Shown one piece after another: positions 8,185 to 16,851 of a stretch of DNA of 64,000 bases; position 1 is the stretch's first letter; every line of letters begins with the position of its first letter. A program made the translations under genes and the position numbers. The stretch lies in NCBI RefSeq assembly GCF_042139015.1, contig NZ_JBHIKY010000017.1, forward strand, positions 1 through 64,000, written 5' to 3'. The notes below the pieces were generated by a model that was not told the origin of the DNA, did no database searches, and saw only the letters and a list, made by a program, of their open reading frames with translations. Source of the DNA: JBHIKY01 sp042139015. GTDB taxonomy: Bacteria > Bacillota > Bacilli > Bacillales > Marinococcaceae.

Positions 8185-10100
8185 TTCTGCGCCTCCTCCT
8201 CGGGTTCCTGTCTTTTTTTCAGCACTGAAATGGCAAACGGCGGAACCTTTAATTGTATAGATTGATTTTGATTATGCGATGGTTCGGGTTCTGAAAATAA
8301 AATCGATTGATTTATCTGCCCGGAACCACCATATTCGCTTTTATCAGAATTGAACAGCTCCGAGTAAGACCCTGGAAAGGGAACACCAAGCCGAAAATCA
8401 TAGCGTACTTCTGGAGTAAAATTACATAAAATTACGATTTCATCTGCCGGGTTCTTACCTTTTCGTGTAAAGGCAATGATACTCTGCTCGTTGTTATCAG
8501 CGTCTATCCAGGAGAATCCGTCACCGTCATGGTCTTTTTCAAAGAAAGCCGGCTCATGTGAATAAAAGCTGTTTAGAGCCTTTACGTAGGAAAGCATTGC
8601 GTGATGGAGAGGAAAATCTAAAATGTTCCAGTCGAGATCTTCTCTGTCTTTCCATTCATCATACTGGGCAAACTCCGACCCCATGAATAACAGTTTCTTT
8701 CCTGGGTGTGCGGCCATGTAACCATAAAGAAGGCGGAGCTGTGCAAATTGTTTCCATTGATCACCGGGCATTTTTTGTAAAAGTGAACGTTTGCCATGGA
8801 CGACTTCATCATGTGAAAAAGGCAGAACGTAATTTTCTGAAAAGGCGTACATAAAAGAAAACGTCAGAAGTCCGTGATTATACTTTCGGTATAACGGATC
8901 CATTTCCATATATTCAAGCACATCATTCATCCAGCCCATATTCCATTTAAAGTTAAATCCAAGTCCGCCTGCATGTACAGGAGCGCTGACGAGCGGCCAG
9001 GCTGAGCTTTCTTCCGCCATCATTAAAGCATTTGGAAAATAACGAAATACTGTTTCGTTTAATTTTTTCAGGATGGCAACCGCCTCTAGATTTTCTTCAC
9101 CTCCGTATGAATTCACGATGAGTTCCTCGTGATCCTGCTTCTCAAAATTCAAGTAAAGCATACTTGCTACAGCGTCAACCCGGAGACCGTCGATGTGATA
9201 TTCTTCCATCCAGAACAGGGCATTGGAAACGAGAAAGCTTTGAACTTCTGGTTTCCCAAAATCAAATGTTAATGTTCCCCATGTCGATTTTTCTGCCTTT
9301 CTTGAATCCTCATATTCATATAATGGTTTGCCGTCAAATAAGCGGAGGCCATGGTCATCCTTGCAAAAATGCCCGGGGACCCAATCCATAATCACACCGA
9401 TATTGTTCTCGTGGCAAGAATTGACAAAGTATTTGAAATCATCAGGTGATCCATACCTACTCGTAACAGAGAAAAATCCAGTGATCTGATACCCCCATGA
9501 ACCGTCAAATGGATGCTCTGCCAGAGGAAGAAGTTCAATGTGGGTATATCCTAATTCGAGAATGTAAGGGATGAGACGGTCAGCAAGCTCTCTGTAGGAT
9601 AAATCCGTTCCGTCCGGGTGTTTCTGCCAGGTACCTGCATGAAGCTCGTAAATAAGCATTTTCGATTCATAAGGGTCTACACGTTCCTGGAGTTTCTGCC
9701 ACTCGCTGTCCGTCCATTGAAAAGCAGCAGAGGAAGGAGTAAGAGAGGCAGTGTTTGGCCTGACCTCTGATTGGACAGCATAAGGATCGGCCTTGAGAAG
9801 ACGCTCTCCAGTCTCAGAGAAAATTTCATATTTGTAGCGTGTTCCTGGTGAAATCCCGTAAATAACACCACTCCAGATACCTGAAGATGGAATGCGTTCA
9901 AGCTGGTGGCCGGAAGAATTCCAATTGTTAAAATCTCCAGCTACACCGACTGAAGAAGCATGCGGCGCCCAGACTGAAAAAGTAAAACCTTGATTTTCAT
10001 TTTCCTTTACAGCGTGACTTCCAAGAAACTTGTAGCTGAAATAAGACGTTCCTTGGTGGAATAAAAATACATCATTTTCTGATACTGGAATATTTTCCAT
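8181..10100 (-). CDS. glgB: 1,4-alpha-glucan branching enzyme GlgB
   Basis: It introduces alpha-1,6 branches into glycogen. A GH13 enzyme of 639 residues with an N-terminal carbohydrate-binding module (FSVWAPHASSVGVAGDFNNW) followed by the TIM barrel. It carries catalytic Asp in DGLRVDAVASM (near residue 307), the acid Glu in MAEESSAWP, and SHDEVVHGK. It is the first gene of the glycogen operon, so the operon promoter should lie in the 250-nt divergent region shared with glpP. I see no convincing sigma-A or sigma-E match there on the minus strand, although the B. subtilis operon is sporulation-controlled. Confidence 0.97.
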   Translation of the reverse strand: MENIPVSENDVFLFHQGTSYFSYKFLGSHAVKENENQGFTFSVWAPHASSVGVAGDFNNWNSSGHQLERIPSSGIWSGVIYGISPGTRYKYEIFSETGERLLKADPYAVQSEVRPNTASLTPSSAAFQWTDSEWQKLQERVDPYESKMLIYELHAGTWQKHPDGTDLSYRELADRLIPYILELGYTHIELLPLAEHPFDGSWGYQITGFFSVTSRYGSPDDFKYFVNSCHENNIGVIMDWVPGHFCKDDHGLRLFDGKPLYEYEDSRKAEKSTWGTLTFDFGKPEVQSFLVSNALFWMEEYHIDGLRVDAVASMLYLNFEKQDHEELIVNSYGGEENLEAVAILKKLNETVFRYFPNALMMAEESSAWPLVSAPVHAGGLGFNFKWNMGWMNDVLEYMEMDPLYRKYNHGLLTFSFMYAFSENYVLPFSHDEVVHGKRSLLQKMPGDQWKQFAQLRLLYGYMAAHPGKKLLFMGSEFAQYDEWKDREDLDWNILDFPLHHAMLSYVKALNSFYSHEPAFFEKDHDGDGFSWIDADNNEQSIIAFTRKGKNPADEIVILCNFTPEVRYDFRLGVPFPGSYSELFNSDKSEYGGSGQINQSILFSEPEPSHNQNQSIQLKVPPFAISVLKKRQEPEEEAQK

Positions 10101-10290
10101 TTAAATCCTCCATCATGAGACGATCAAAATCTCTTCGGTTACGTGTGTTTAGTCAAAAGAATCTATCTGTTCCATTCTATATAAAAAGTGGAAACCCTTC
10201 TATTTTTGAAAGAAATTCATAAATATTTTACAAATTTTTCACGCTGTTATTTAATTTTCGACAGCAGGATGTAACAGCGAATAGAAGTCA

Positions 10291-10308
10291 TACAATTTAA
10301 ATTGTATA
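10291..10308. promoter_or_regulatory. Perfect 18-bp palindrome overlapping the glpP -10 region
   Basis: The segment is identical to its own reverse complement (ATACAATTT joined to AAATTGTAT). It runs into a TATAAT hexamer at 10306-10311, about 40 bases before glpP. This is the shape of an operator for a dimeric repressor. There is no clear -35 box at 17-18 nt. The rest of 10101-10351 shows nothing else I can name. Confidence 0.4.
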
Positions 10309-10351
10309 ATAAATACAGAATTCATAATAAATTGCCTGGAAGGAAGATTTA

Positions 10352-10900
10352 ATGGTGTTTAATGAAGGAAACGTTCTGCCTGCTGCCCGTACTGAAAAAG
10401 AATTTGAGTCTTTGTTAAGAGGGCACCATGAGTTTATTGTTTTATTGAACAGTCACATTGCGCAGCTTAAAAGCATGATAGGTTTAGCAAAAAAAGCGAA
10501 TAAAAAGGTTCTGCTTCATGCTGATCTAATTCAGGGTCTGGCCCAAAATGAATATGCAGCCCAGTTTATATGCCAGCAGCTTAGACCTGAAGGATTAATT
10601 TCTACCCGAAAACAAATGTTGAAAACCGCCAGGCAGCATAAGATGACAGCCGTCCAGCGTTTATTTCTGCTTGATTCGATAGCACTTGAGACGAGCTATC
10701 GACTAATAGATGACGTTAAACCTGACGTGATTGAAGTTCTTCCTGGAGTCATTCCTGGAATGATCAGGGAAGTGGCGGAAAAAACTAAGCTTCCTATTGT
10801 CGCAGGCGGCTTAATTAGAACGAAAGAAGAGGCGGAAGCTGCTTTAGGAGCAGGAGCAGTGGCTATTTCCACTACCCGCAAAGAGCTTTGGGATATCTAA
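10352..10900 (+). CDS. glpP: Glycerol uptake operon antiterminator GlpP
   Basis: An RNA-binding regulator that, with glycerol-3-phosphate, prevents termination in glp leaders and stabilises the mRNA. The 182-residue protein matches the GlpP family across its length: a TIM-barrel-like fold with HADLIQGLA, PEGLISTR, a DVIEVLPGVIPG stretch and a phosphate-binding-type end, VAGGLIRTKEEAEAALGAGA. GGAAGGAAG precedes the ATG. It is transcribed divergently from glgB. The next gene, glpD, has its own promoter and a hairpin leader that looks like a GlpP target, so regulator and target are adjacent with no glpF or glpK between them. Confidence 0.95.
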   Translation: MVFNEGNVLPAARTEKEFESLLRGHHEFIVLLNSHIAQLKSMIGLAKKANKKVLLHADLIQGLAQNEYAAQFICQQLRPEGLISTRKQMLKTARQHKMTAVQRLFLLDSIALETSYRLIDDVKPDVIEVLPGVIPGMIREVAEKTKLPIVAGGLIRTKEEAEAALGAGAVAISTTRKELWDI

Positions 10901-10920
10901 TTTCTTGTTTCCCTGTTCGA

Positions 10921-10949
10921 TTGCAATAAAAACAGGAAAAGTGTACAAT
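10921..10949 (+). promoter_or_regulatory. Sigma-A promoter of glpD
   Basis: TTGCAA (10921-10926) and TACAAT (10944-10949) are separated by exactly 17 nt, just after the glpP stop. It lies about 35 bases before the leader terminator, so a transcript starting near 10956 would run straight into it. Confidence 0.75.
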
Positions 10950-10982
10950 TATGTTAAGTTAATTTGGTCGGAGGTAAGGAGA

Positions 10983-11032
10983 GACCGCAGTAATCCGGAT
11001 AGAGAGTCCGGTGTTTACTGCGGTCTTTTTTA
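10983..11032 (+). promoter_or_regulatory. GlpP-type leader terminator/antiterminator of glpD
   Basis: A conditional terminator: 11-bp perfect outer arms (10983-10993 with 11015-11025), inner TCCGG pairing and a T-rich tail. It lies between the glpD promoter and the glpD ribosome site. In B. subtilis, GlpP with glycerol-3-phosphate acts on just such an inverted repeat in the glpD leader. The link to GlpP here is by position and analogy. Confidence 0.85.
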
Positions 11033-11064
11033 TTTCCCGGCATTTATTGTATAGGAGGTACCAA

Positions 11065-12750
11065 ATGAATAATAACTACTCATTATCTACAGCATCACGG
11101 ACATCTCGTCTTGAACAGCTGAGTGAAGAAAAACTTGATATTCTTGTCATTGGCGGAGGTATAACCGGCGCTGGAATTTCATTGGACGCTGCGGCAAGAG
11201 GACTAAAAACAGGCCTGATTGAAATGCAGGATTTTGCTGCCGGTACTTCAAGCAGATCCACGAAACTCGTTCATGGAGGCCTTCGGTATCTCAAACAATT
11301 GGAAGTTAAACTTGTGGCAGAAGTTGGAAAAGAACGAGCGGTCGTTTATGAAAATGCCCCTCATGTTACTGAACCGCAATGGATGCTACTGCCAATTATT
11401 AAAAAAGGAACCTTTGGCAGAACGGCAACATCTTTCGGACTCCGAATATATGATGCTCTTGCCAAGGTAAAAAAAGAAGAACAGCGTTTTATGCTAACCA
11501 AAGGTAAAACGTTAGAAAAAGAACCGCTTCTGCGTACAGAGGACCTTATCGGCAGCGGGGTCTATGTCGAATATCGAACGGACGACGCCAGACTGACACT
11601 TGAAGCAATAAAAAAGGGTGCTGAACTTGGAGCAAATCCGGTAAATTACACGAGAGCCGAAAGTTTTATTTATGTAGGAAGCAGAATCAAAGGCGTGCAG
11701 GTAAAGGATTTGCTGAATGGCAGAACGTATAGCATTTACGCTGAAAATATTGTGAATGCAGCAGGACCATGGGTTGATAACCTTCGCGATAAAGACGGGT
11801 CTAAAACAGGGAAGCATCTTCACTTAACGAAAGGAACACATTTAGTTTTTGACCGCCACCGCTTTCCACTCCGCCAGGCCACCTACTTTGATGCTCCTGA
11901 TGGAAGAATGCTTTTTGCCATTCCAAGAGATAAGAAAACGTATGTTGGAACGACAGATACGACTTATGATGCTGAGATCGCCTCGCCAAGAATGACAATC
12001 GAGGATCGGGATTATATTCTAAAAATGGTAAATAACATGTTTCCATCATTGAAGCTGTCCACGGAAGATGTAGAATCCAGCTGGGCAGGCCTGCGCCCGC
12101 TTATATATGAAGAAGGAAAATCAGCTTCAGAGATCTCGCGGAAGGATGAAGTGTTCGTTTCGGATTCCGGTTTAATATCCATCGCCGGAGGCAAGCTGAC
12201 TGGTTACCGGAAGATGGCTGATAAAATAGTTAATCTTATTGTGAAGCAGATGAACCTGCATGCTCCATGTCCGACCGCAGAGGTTCCTCTCTCCGGGGGA
12301 AACGTGGGAGGATCTTCCGGATTTGAAACGTTTGTGAAAAAAGAAGCTTTTAAAGGAGTGGAAGCTGGACTTGCAAAAGAAGAAGCAGAATTCTTACTGC
12401 GGTTTTACGGCTCCAATGCACTGAAAATATTTGAATTGCTGGAGGAAAATATAAAGAAAGCGAAAGATTCAGGACTGCCATTAAAGTTGGCTGCCCAGCT
12501 CATTTACGCCTTAGAATATGAAATGTCAGCTACACCTCTTGATTTTTTTAACCGCAGAACTGGTAAATTATATTTTGCGATAGAGGACGTTGGAAAATGG
12601 CAGGATGGTGTAACAGCGTTTATGAAAGCAGAGCTTGGCTGGACCGAGGAGGAGACAAATCAACATAAAACGGAACTTCAGACTGAAGTTAATTATGCAA
12701 AACTGCCAGTAGAAGAAGTGGATAACGATTTTTCCAGGATTGGAATATAA
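11065..12750 (+). CDS. glpD: Aerobic glycerol-3-phosphate dehydrogenase GlpD
   Basis: A membrane-associated FAD enzyme that oxidises glycerol-3-phosphate to dihydroxyacetone phosphate and passes electrons to quinone. It has an FAD-binding Rossmann motif near the start (VIGGGITGAGISLDAAARG), the TSSRSTKLVHGGLRYL signature, and a C-terminal GlpD helical domain. The start is the ATG at 11065, after a strong AGGAGG; this gives 561 residues, close to the usual 555. A longer in-frame opening upstream would run through the leader terminator and is not credible. A terminator follows at 12764. Confidence 0.96.
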   Translation: MNNNYSLSTASRTSRLEQLSEEKLDILVIGGGITGAGISLDAAARGLKTGLIEMQDFAAGTSSRSTKLVHGGLRYLKQLEVKLVAEVGKERAVVYENAPHVTEPQWMLLPIIKKGTFGRTATSFGLRIYDALAKVKKEEQRFMLTKGKTLEKEPLLRTEDLIGSGVYVEYRTDDARLTLEAIKKGAELGANPVNYTRAESFIYVGSRIKGVQVKDLLNGRTYSIYAENIVNAAGPWVDNLRDKDGSKTGKHLHLTKGTHLVFDRHRFPLRQATYFDAPDGRMLFAIPRDKKTYVGTTDTTYDAEIASPRMTIEDRDYILKMVNNMFPSLKLSTEDVESSWAGLRPLIYEEGKSASEISRKDEVFVSDSGLISIAGGKLTGYRKMADKIVNLIVKQMNLHAPCPTAEVPLSGGNVGGSSGFETFVKKEAFKGVEAGLAKEEAEFLLRFYGSNALKIFELLEENIKKAKDSGLPLKLAAQLIYALEYEMSATPLDFFNRRTGKLYFAIEDVGKWQDGVTAFMKAELGWTEEETNQHKTELQTEVNYAKLPVEEVDNDFSRIGI

Positions 12751-12763
12751 TTATTATTTATAC

Positions 12764-12790
12764 AGGGGTCCGAAATCGGGCTCCTTTTTT
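12764..12790 (+). terminator. Terminator after glpD
   Basis: A 10-bp stem with two G-U pairs (12764-12773 with 12776-12785) and a run of six T residues, 14 nt after the glpD stop. Confidence 0.75.
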
Positions 12791-13454
12791 GTACTACTTG
12801 AAGGTTCATCATATGTAAGAATGTATTCTTGGAAAATCCCCACTTGATTGTGGATCTCTTTTTCGTTTTCCCTATGTTGATTCCACGATGAGCATTCGGT
12901 GGGGACGCCAGGTCGATTAAAACCGGCCACGTTCTGTGGCCAACATTGACACTGGCACGTCCGGTGCGTCACGGGAACAGCGCGAGCTGAAGATCCGGGG
13001 CTGTATCATAAATGATACTCGCCCCTTTTGCATGGTAAAATAAGCAGTGGACAAGTCCTTCGCTTTCCGTGGGCAGCGCTTCAGCTAACCGGGCGAAACC
13101 CGCGCCCGGCGGATCTTCAGCCGCTGCTCTTCCCACTGGAGTCTTCGGACTTGTCCCCTGCTATCTTCTATTTAGGATACTACTTTTTCTATAAAAAGGG
13201 GCTTTTGCTACAGCCCCTAGCTGAGGCCGTGCCCGCGGCAAGCATCCACCGCTAATTGATTCGTGAGAATCCACTACAAACTTTACAAGCTCTTTCAGAT
13301 TAGAAAGGACTTTTTCAGTGACCACCGGGTTTTTGGCAGTTTACTTTAATTATCGAAAATGCTCTGCTTTTTAGAGAATTTTGGAAATATTGCGTGCAGT
13401 TTCGTCATATTTTTACTATACTTGTGATAAATATTGAAATGGAGTTGATTGCTG
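12791..13454. other. Gene-free mosaic region between glpD and pgcA
   Basis: About 660 nt without a credible gene. It holds GC-rich repetitive pieces: a fragment at 12955-12996 containing a GAGCTGAAGATCC motif that resembles the repeat core, full repeat copy B (13003-13213), and at 13220-13250 a scrap resembling the second GC-rich repeat type seen at 33886-33990. The last 150 nt are AT-rich and should carry the pgcA promoter. A TATACT hexamer is visible near 13417, without a good -35 box. Confidence 0.7.
13003..13213 (+). repeat. Dispersed long-hairpin repeat, copy B
   Basis: It is the reverse complement of 34075-34284 with only a few differences over about 210 nt. Its first 130 nt also match the reverse complement of copy A. 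GGACAAGTCC/GGACTTGTCC palindromes flank the GC-rich hairpin core, and GGGGCTGTATCA-type ends lie just outside. No transposase is present, so it resembles a non-autonomous mobile or REP-like element. Confidence 0.9.
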
Positions 13455-15194
13455 ATGGCTTGGAGGCAGAATTGGAAACGCTGGTCTGATTTTCTTGAGC
13501 TTGACTCTGAATTAAAAGACCAGCTCAGCTTAATAACGGAACAGGATAAGCAGCTCGAAGACAGCTTTTACAAATACTTAGAATTTGGAACAGGCGGTAT
13601 GCGAGGAGAGATCGGCCCTGGTACTAACCGGATGAACAAATATACGATCCGGCGGGCGGCAGAAGGGCTCGCTAGATATATAGAGGATCACGGCGAAGAA
13701 GCTAAAGAACGCGGTGTTGTTATCGCCTACGATTCCCGGCACCGTTCGCAGGAATTTGCTATGGAGGCTGCTCAAACATTAGGGGCCCATCGCATTCAGG
13801 CTTATGTCTTCCAGGAATTACGTCCAACTCCTGAGCTTTCCTTTGCCGTTCGATATTTAAATGGATTCGCGGGCATTGTTATTACGGCAAGCCACAATCC
13901 ACCAGAGTATAACGGATTTAAGGTATATGGCGAAGATGGCGGCCAATTTCCGCCAGGGCCGGCGGAAACACTTATTGAAAAAGTGGAGTCCGTAGAAAAT
14001 GAACTCGAAATACCAACTGCCGATATTACGGAAATGAAAGCAGATCGATTGTTAAAAATAATTGGAGAACAAATAGATAACGCTTATAATAATGAACTTC
14101 AAACAATATTAGTTAATCCAGAACTCACTCAATCTAAAGGTGGAAATGTATCTGTAGTCTTTACCCCGCTTCACGGCACAGCAAATATCCCGGTAATGAG
14201 AGCCTTAGAGACTTCTGGATTTACAGATGTGACAATCGTGAAAGATCAGGCTCTTCCTGACCCAGAATTTTCAACAGTTAGGAGTCCTAATCCGGAGGAA
14301 AAAGCAGCATTTGAACACGCGATTGCTGAGGGGGATAAAACTAGTGCAGATGTTTTAATTGCAACAGACCCTGATGCAGACAGAGTAGGCCTTGCTGTCC
14401 GCGGCAAGGACAACCATTATCAAGTATTAACAGGCAATCAGACAGGCGCGCTTATGCTGGAATATTTGCTTTCTCAGAAACAAAAAAAAGGAATTCTTCC
14501 TGAGAACGGCATTGTAATGAAAACCATTGTTACGTCTGAGCTTGGCCGTACGATTGCAGAAAACTATGGAATGACTGTAATGGACACTTTAACCGGATTT
14601 AAATTTATCGGAGAAAAAATAAAGAAGTTTGAGCAGTCAGGTGAATATACATTTCAATTTGGGTATGAGGAATCTTACGGTTATTTGATTGGAGATTTCG
14701 TAAGGGACAAGGATGCCGTCCAGGCAGCACTTTTAAGTGCAGAAATGACTCTTTGGTATAAGGAACAAGGAAAAACCCTATATGACGGCTTATTAGATAT
14801 TTATCAAAGGTACGGTTGTTACCTTGAGGATTTGGATTCTCTTACCTTGAAAGGAAAAGAAGGGGCAGAAAAAATTGAGGAGATTATAAAGGTTTTTCGT
14901 TTGTCTCCTCCTCAAATAATTGGGGGAAGAGAAATATTACTTCTGGAAGACTACAAAACTTGTGAACGAACGTATCTGAAAGATCCAGGGCGCACAGAAA
15001 CCATTGAACTTCCTGTTTCCAACGTTTTAAAGTATAAGCGGGAGGATGGGGCATGGTTCTGCATTCGGCCTTCCGGAACGGAACCGAAAATAAAATTCTA
15101 CTTTGGTGTGAATGAAGGCAGTCTCAAACAGGCGGAAGAAGAGCTTCTTCAATTAAAAATGGATGTTATGGCCCAGGTGCAGCAAATGCTGTAA
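13455..15194 (+). CDS. pgcA: Alpha-phosphoglucomutase PgcA
   Basis: It interconverts glucose-6-phosphate and glucose-1-phosphate, feeding glycogen and UDP-glucose (teichoic acid, glycolipid) synthesis. A 579-residue alpha-D-phosphohexomutase. The phosphoserine loop TASHNPPEYNG is present (Ser near residue 146), as are the metal-binding loop DPDADR, the sugar-binding GYEESYGY and the C-terminal phosphate-binding SGTEPKIKFY. I start at the ATG at 13455, ten bases after GGAG; a TTG six bases earlier is possible. It lies beyond glpD, near the glg operon, and supplies the substrate of GlgC. Confidence 0.94.
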   Translation: MAWRQNWKRWSDFLELDSELKDQLSLITEQDKQLEDSFYKYLEFGTGGMRGEIGPGTNRMNKYTIRRAAEGLARYIEDHGEEAKERGVVIAYDSRHRSQEFAMEAAQTLGAHRIQAYVFQELRPTPELSFAVRYLNGFAGIVITASHNPPEYNGFKVYGEDGGQFPPGPAETLIEKVESVENELEIPTADITEMKADRLLKIIGEQIDNAYNNELQTILVNPELTQSKGGNVSVVFTPLHGTANIPVMRALETSGFTDVTIVKDQALPDPEFSTVRSPNPEEKAAFEHAIAEGDKTSADVLIATDPDADRVGLAVRGKDNHYQVLTGNQTGALMLEYLLSQKQKKGILPENGIVMKTIVTSELGRTIAENYGMTVMDTLTGFKFIGEKIKKFEQSGEYTFQFGYEESYGYLIGDFVRDKDAVQAALLSAEMTLWYKEQGKTLYDGLLDIYQRYGCYLEDLDSLTLKGKEGAEKIEEIIKVFRLSPPQIIGGREILLLEDYKTCERTYLKDPGRTETIELPVSNVLKYKREDGAWFCIRPSGTEPKIKFYFGVNEGSLKQAEEELLQLKMDVMAQVQQML

Positions 15195-15202
15195 GGAGAA
15201 AA

Positions 15203-15236
15203 GACGCAGGGGGGATGGAAACTCCCTGTGTCTTAT
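15203..15236 (+). terminator. Terminator after pgcA
   Basis: A 9-bp stem (15203-15211 with 15224-15232, one G-U pair) is followed by a T-rich tail shortly after the pgcA stop. Confidence 0.65.
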
Positions 15237-15311
15237 TGTTATACTTTCAAAAGACATGTATCTGCTGTTGAATGTATAACAGAAGTTTAGTTGTAGAAAA
15301 GGAGATTGAGT

Positions 15312-16163
15312 ATGCAAGACTGGGTCAGAGATTACCTCCGTACCCTTACACTGCTGCAGGAAAAACCCTCACGAGCATTCTTGAAAAAAATTATCCGGGC
15401 GCATATTCGGACGTTTCCATTTGAGAATATCAGTAAACTGATTTCTAAAGAACAACGCAATGGAACGGTATCGATACCAGGTCCGGAAGAGTTTTTAGCT
15501 TCTCATCATAATCGCCATACGGGCGGCACATGTTTTGCCCTGAATGCAAACCTTTTAAAGCTTCTTAAAGCTCTTGGTTTTGAAGGATATTATATTCATC
15601 CGGGAGAAGACCATATGGCAATTGTCTTAAAAGATCCAGAGTCTTCTCATAATAATATGTATGTGGACGTCGGCACTACAGCTCCTTTATTCGATCCTAT
15701 TTCCTTTGAAGGAAGAAAAAAAATGATCCCTGCCTTTGCGGGGGAGAAGCTGCTTTTTCTACCTGGCCCGCAAAAAGGGGTATACAGCTATATCAGGGTG
15801 CGGGGAGATCAGATTATTAATAAAAAATGGACATTTTCCATTTACGATGAACTAGAAGAGAAAGAGTTTTATCCCTGGGTAAAAAATACGTATAAAGATA
15901 CTGCACCCTTTATGAATAAGTTACGCTGCCAGCTGTGGCAGCCCGAAAAGAGACGTGGTTTATCAATAAACAATCGTCACTTTACGATTCGTAATGCAAG
16001 CGGAGGAGTATTAGTGAAAAGTGTTTCAGACCGGGAGTCTCTCCGCTGTATATTGCACGAAGAGTTTAATTTTCCACGTCTTCCACTTGATCATGCTTTA
16101 TCTATTCTGGAGGAAAAACAAATTGCTTTATTTGAGGAAACAAAAAAAGAAAGAGGGAGCTGA
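15312..16163 (+). CDS. Arylamine N-acetyltransferase family protein
   Basis: It would transfer acetyl groups from acetyl-CoA to arylamines or hydrazines in the cytoplasm. The catalytic triad of the NAT family is visible: Cys74 in GGTCFALN, His101 in EDHMAIVL and Asp119 in YVDVGTTAPLFDP. The N-terminal FPFENISK block is also typical. At 283 residues it is slightly longer than classical NATs. The ATG at 15312 follows GGAG by seven bases; a TTG two codons earlier is less likely. It is monocistronic, with a bidirectional terminator shared with the convergent acylphosphatase gene. The natural substrate is unknown. Confidence 0.9.
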   Translation: MQDWVRDYLRTLTLLQEKPSRAFLKKIIRAHIRTFPFENISKLISKEQRNGTVSIPGPEEFLASHHNRHTGGTCFALNANLLKLLKALGFEGYYIHPGEDHMAIVLKDPESSHNNMYVDVGTTAPLFDPISFEGRKKMIPAFAGEKLLFLPGPQKGVYSYIRVRGDQIINKKWTFSIYDELEEKEFYPWVKNTYKDTAPFMNKLRCQLWQPEKRRGLSINNRHFTIRNASGGVLVKSVSDRESLRCILHEEFNFPRLPLDHALSILEEKQIALFEETKKERGS

Positions 16164-16180
16164 TGTCCTCTTTCTTTTTT
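16146..16180. terminator. Bidirectional terminator between the NAT gene and acyP
   Basis: An 11-bp perfect stem (16146-16156 with 16167-16177), A-rich on one side and T-rich on the other, so it can end both convergent genes. Confidence 0.85.
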
Positions 16181-16448
16181 AATATTTCACGGAAAAATAC
16201 CCGTTGTGTTCAACGCTGTCTGTCGCTTCGATATCCAGGTGATCCACTTTTGAGAAATTATTGCCTCCAGCTACTGAATCGAGAAACCCTCCCATCGTTT
16301 GTTCATCAGATTCTGCTTTCACTTCGACTGTTCCATCAGATTTATTTCGTACCCATCCGTTTACTCCATGTTTTTCTGCCTCCGTTTGTACAAAATGACG
16401 GAACCCAACTCCCTGTACAGTTCCATGAACAATAATATGCTGTTTCAT
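16179..16448 (-). CDS. acyP: Acylphosphatase
   Basis: A small enzyme (89 residues) that hydrolyses carboxyl-phosphate bonds of acyl phosphates. The family signature is complete: GTVQGVGFRHF with catalytic Arg17, and GWVRN with catalytic Asn35. I chose the ATG at 16448. TTG and CTG codons just upstream are in frame and closer to the AAAGGAG ribosome site, so the true start may be a few codons earlier. It ends in the terminator shared with the acetyltransferase gene. Confidence 0.92.
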   Translation of the reverse strand: MKQHIIVHGTVQGVGFRHFVQTEAEKHGVNGWVRNKSDGTVEVKAESDEQTMGGFLDSVAGGNNFSKVDHLDIEATDSVEHNGYFSVKY

Positions 16449-16468
16449 CAGTAACAAGTCTCCTTTCG

Positions 16469-16699
16469 TTAAGCTTTTATAAAATGAACACCAAACCAGG
16501 GATCCTGTTCTGGATTATCCTCTGATTCTGATATGACATGCGGAATACCTTCTTCATCTGTGGTCATCCAAACCCCATACGCATCCTTGAAAACGGGGTA
16601 AAAGTACCCCTCACGAAACAATATTTTAGGAGGATCTGATTCGATAAAATCAAATTCTAATTTTTTTATAACATTTTTTTTGCAGCGGACAAGCTCCAT
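16469..16699 (-). CDS. Small conserved-looking protein of unknown function
   Basis: A 76-residue protein, rich in acidic and aromatic residues in its second half and without membrane segments or a signal peptide. The ATG has a good AAGGTGATG ribosome site. It lies immediately upstream of acyP (20 nt to the preferred acyP start), so the two probably form a small operon. I do not recognise a named family. The regular codon usage and strong start argue that it is real. Confidence 0.7.
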   Translation of the reverse strand: MELVRCKKNVIKKLEFDFIESDPPKILFREGYFYPVFKDAYGVWMTTDEEGIPHVISESEDNPEQDPWFGVHFIKA

Positions 16700-16851
16700 A
16701 TAACATCACCTTCAGCTTGTAATTGTTCCCATTAAGTATATCATTGTCATTCCCTCTTTGAAAAAAATCAACCACTTTCTATAATAACCGAAACAGTCTA
16801 ATGCAGCGTTTATGTTCATATAGTGAAAGCAAGTAGAAAGGAGGAAGAACG

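Noticed and set aside
11011..11064. N-terminal extension of glpD
   Set aside because: It would translate the leader terminator. The ATG at 11065 has an AGGAGG site and fits the family.
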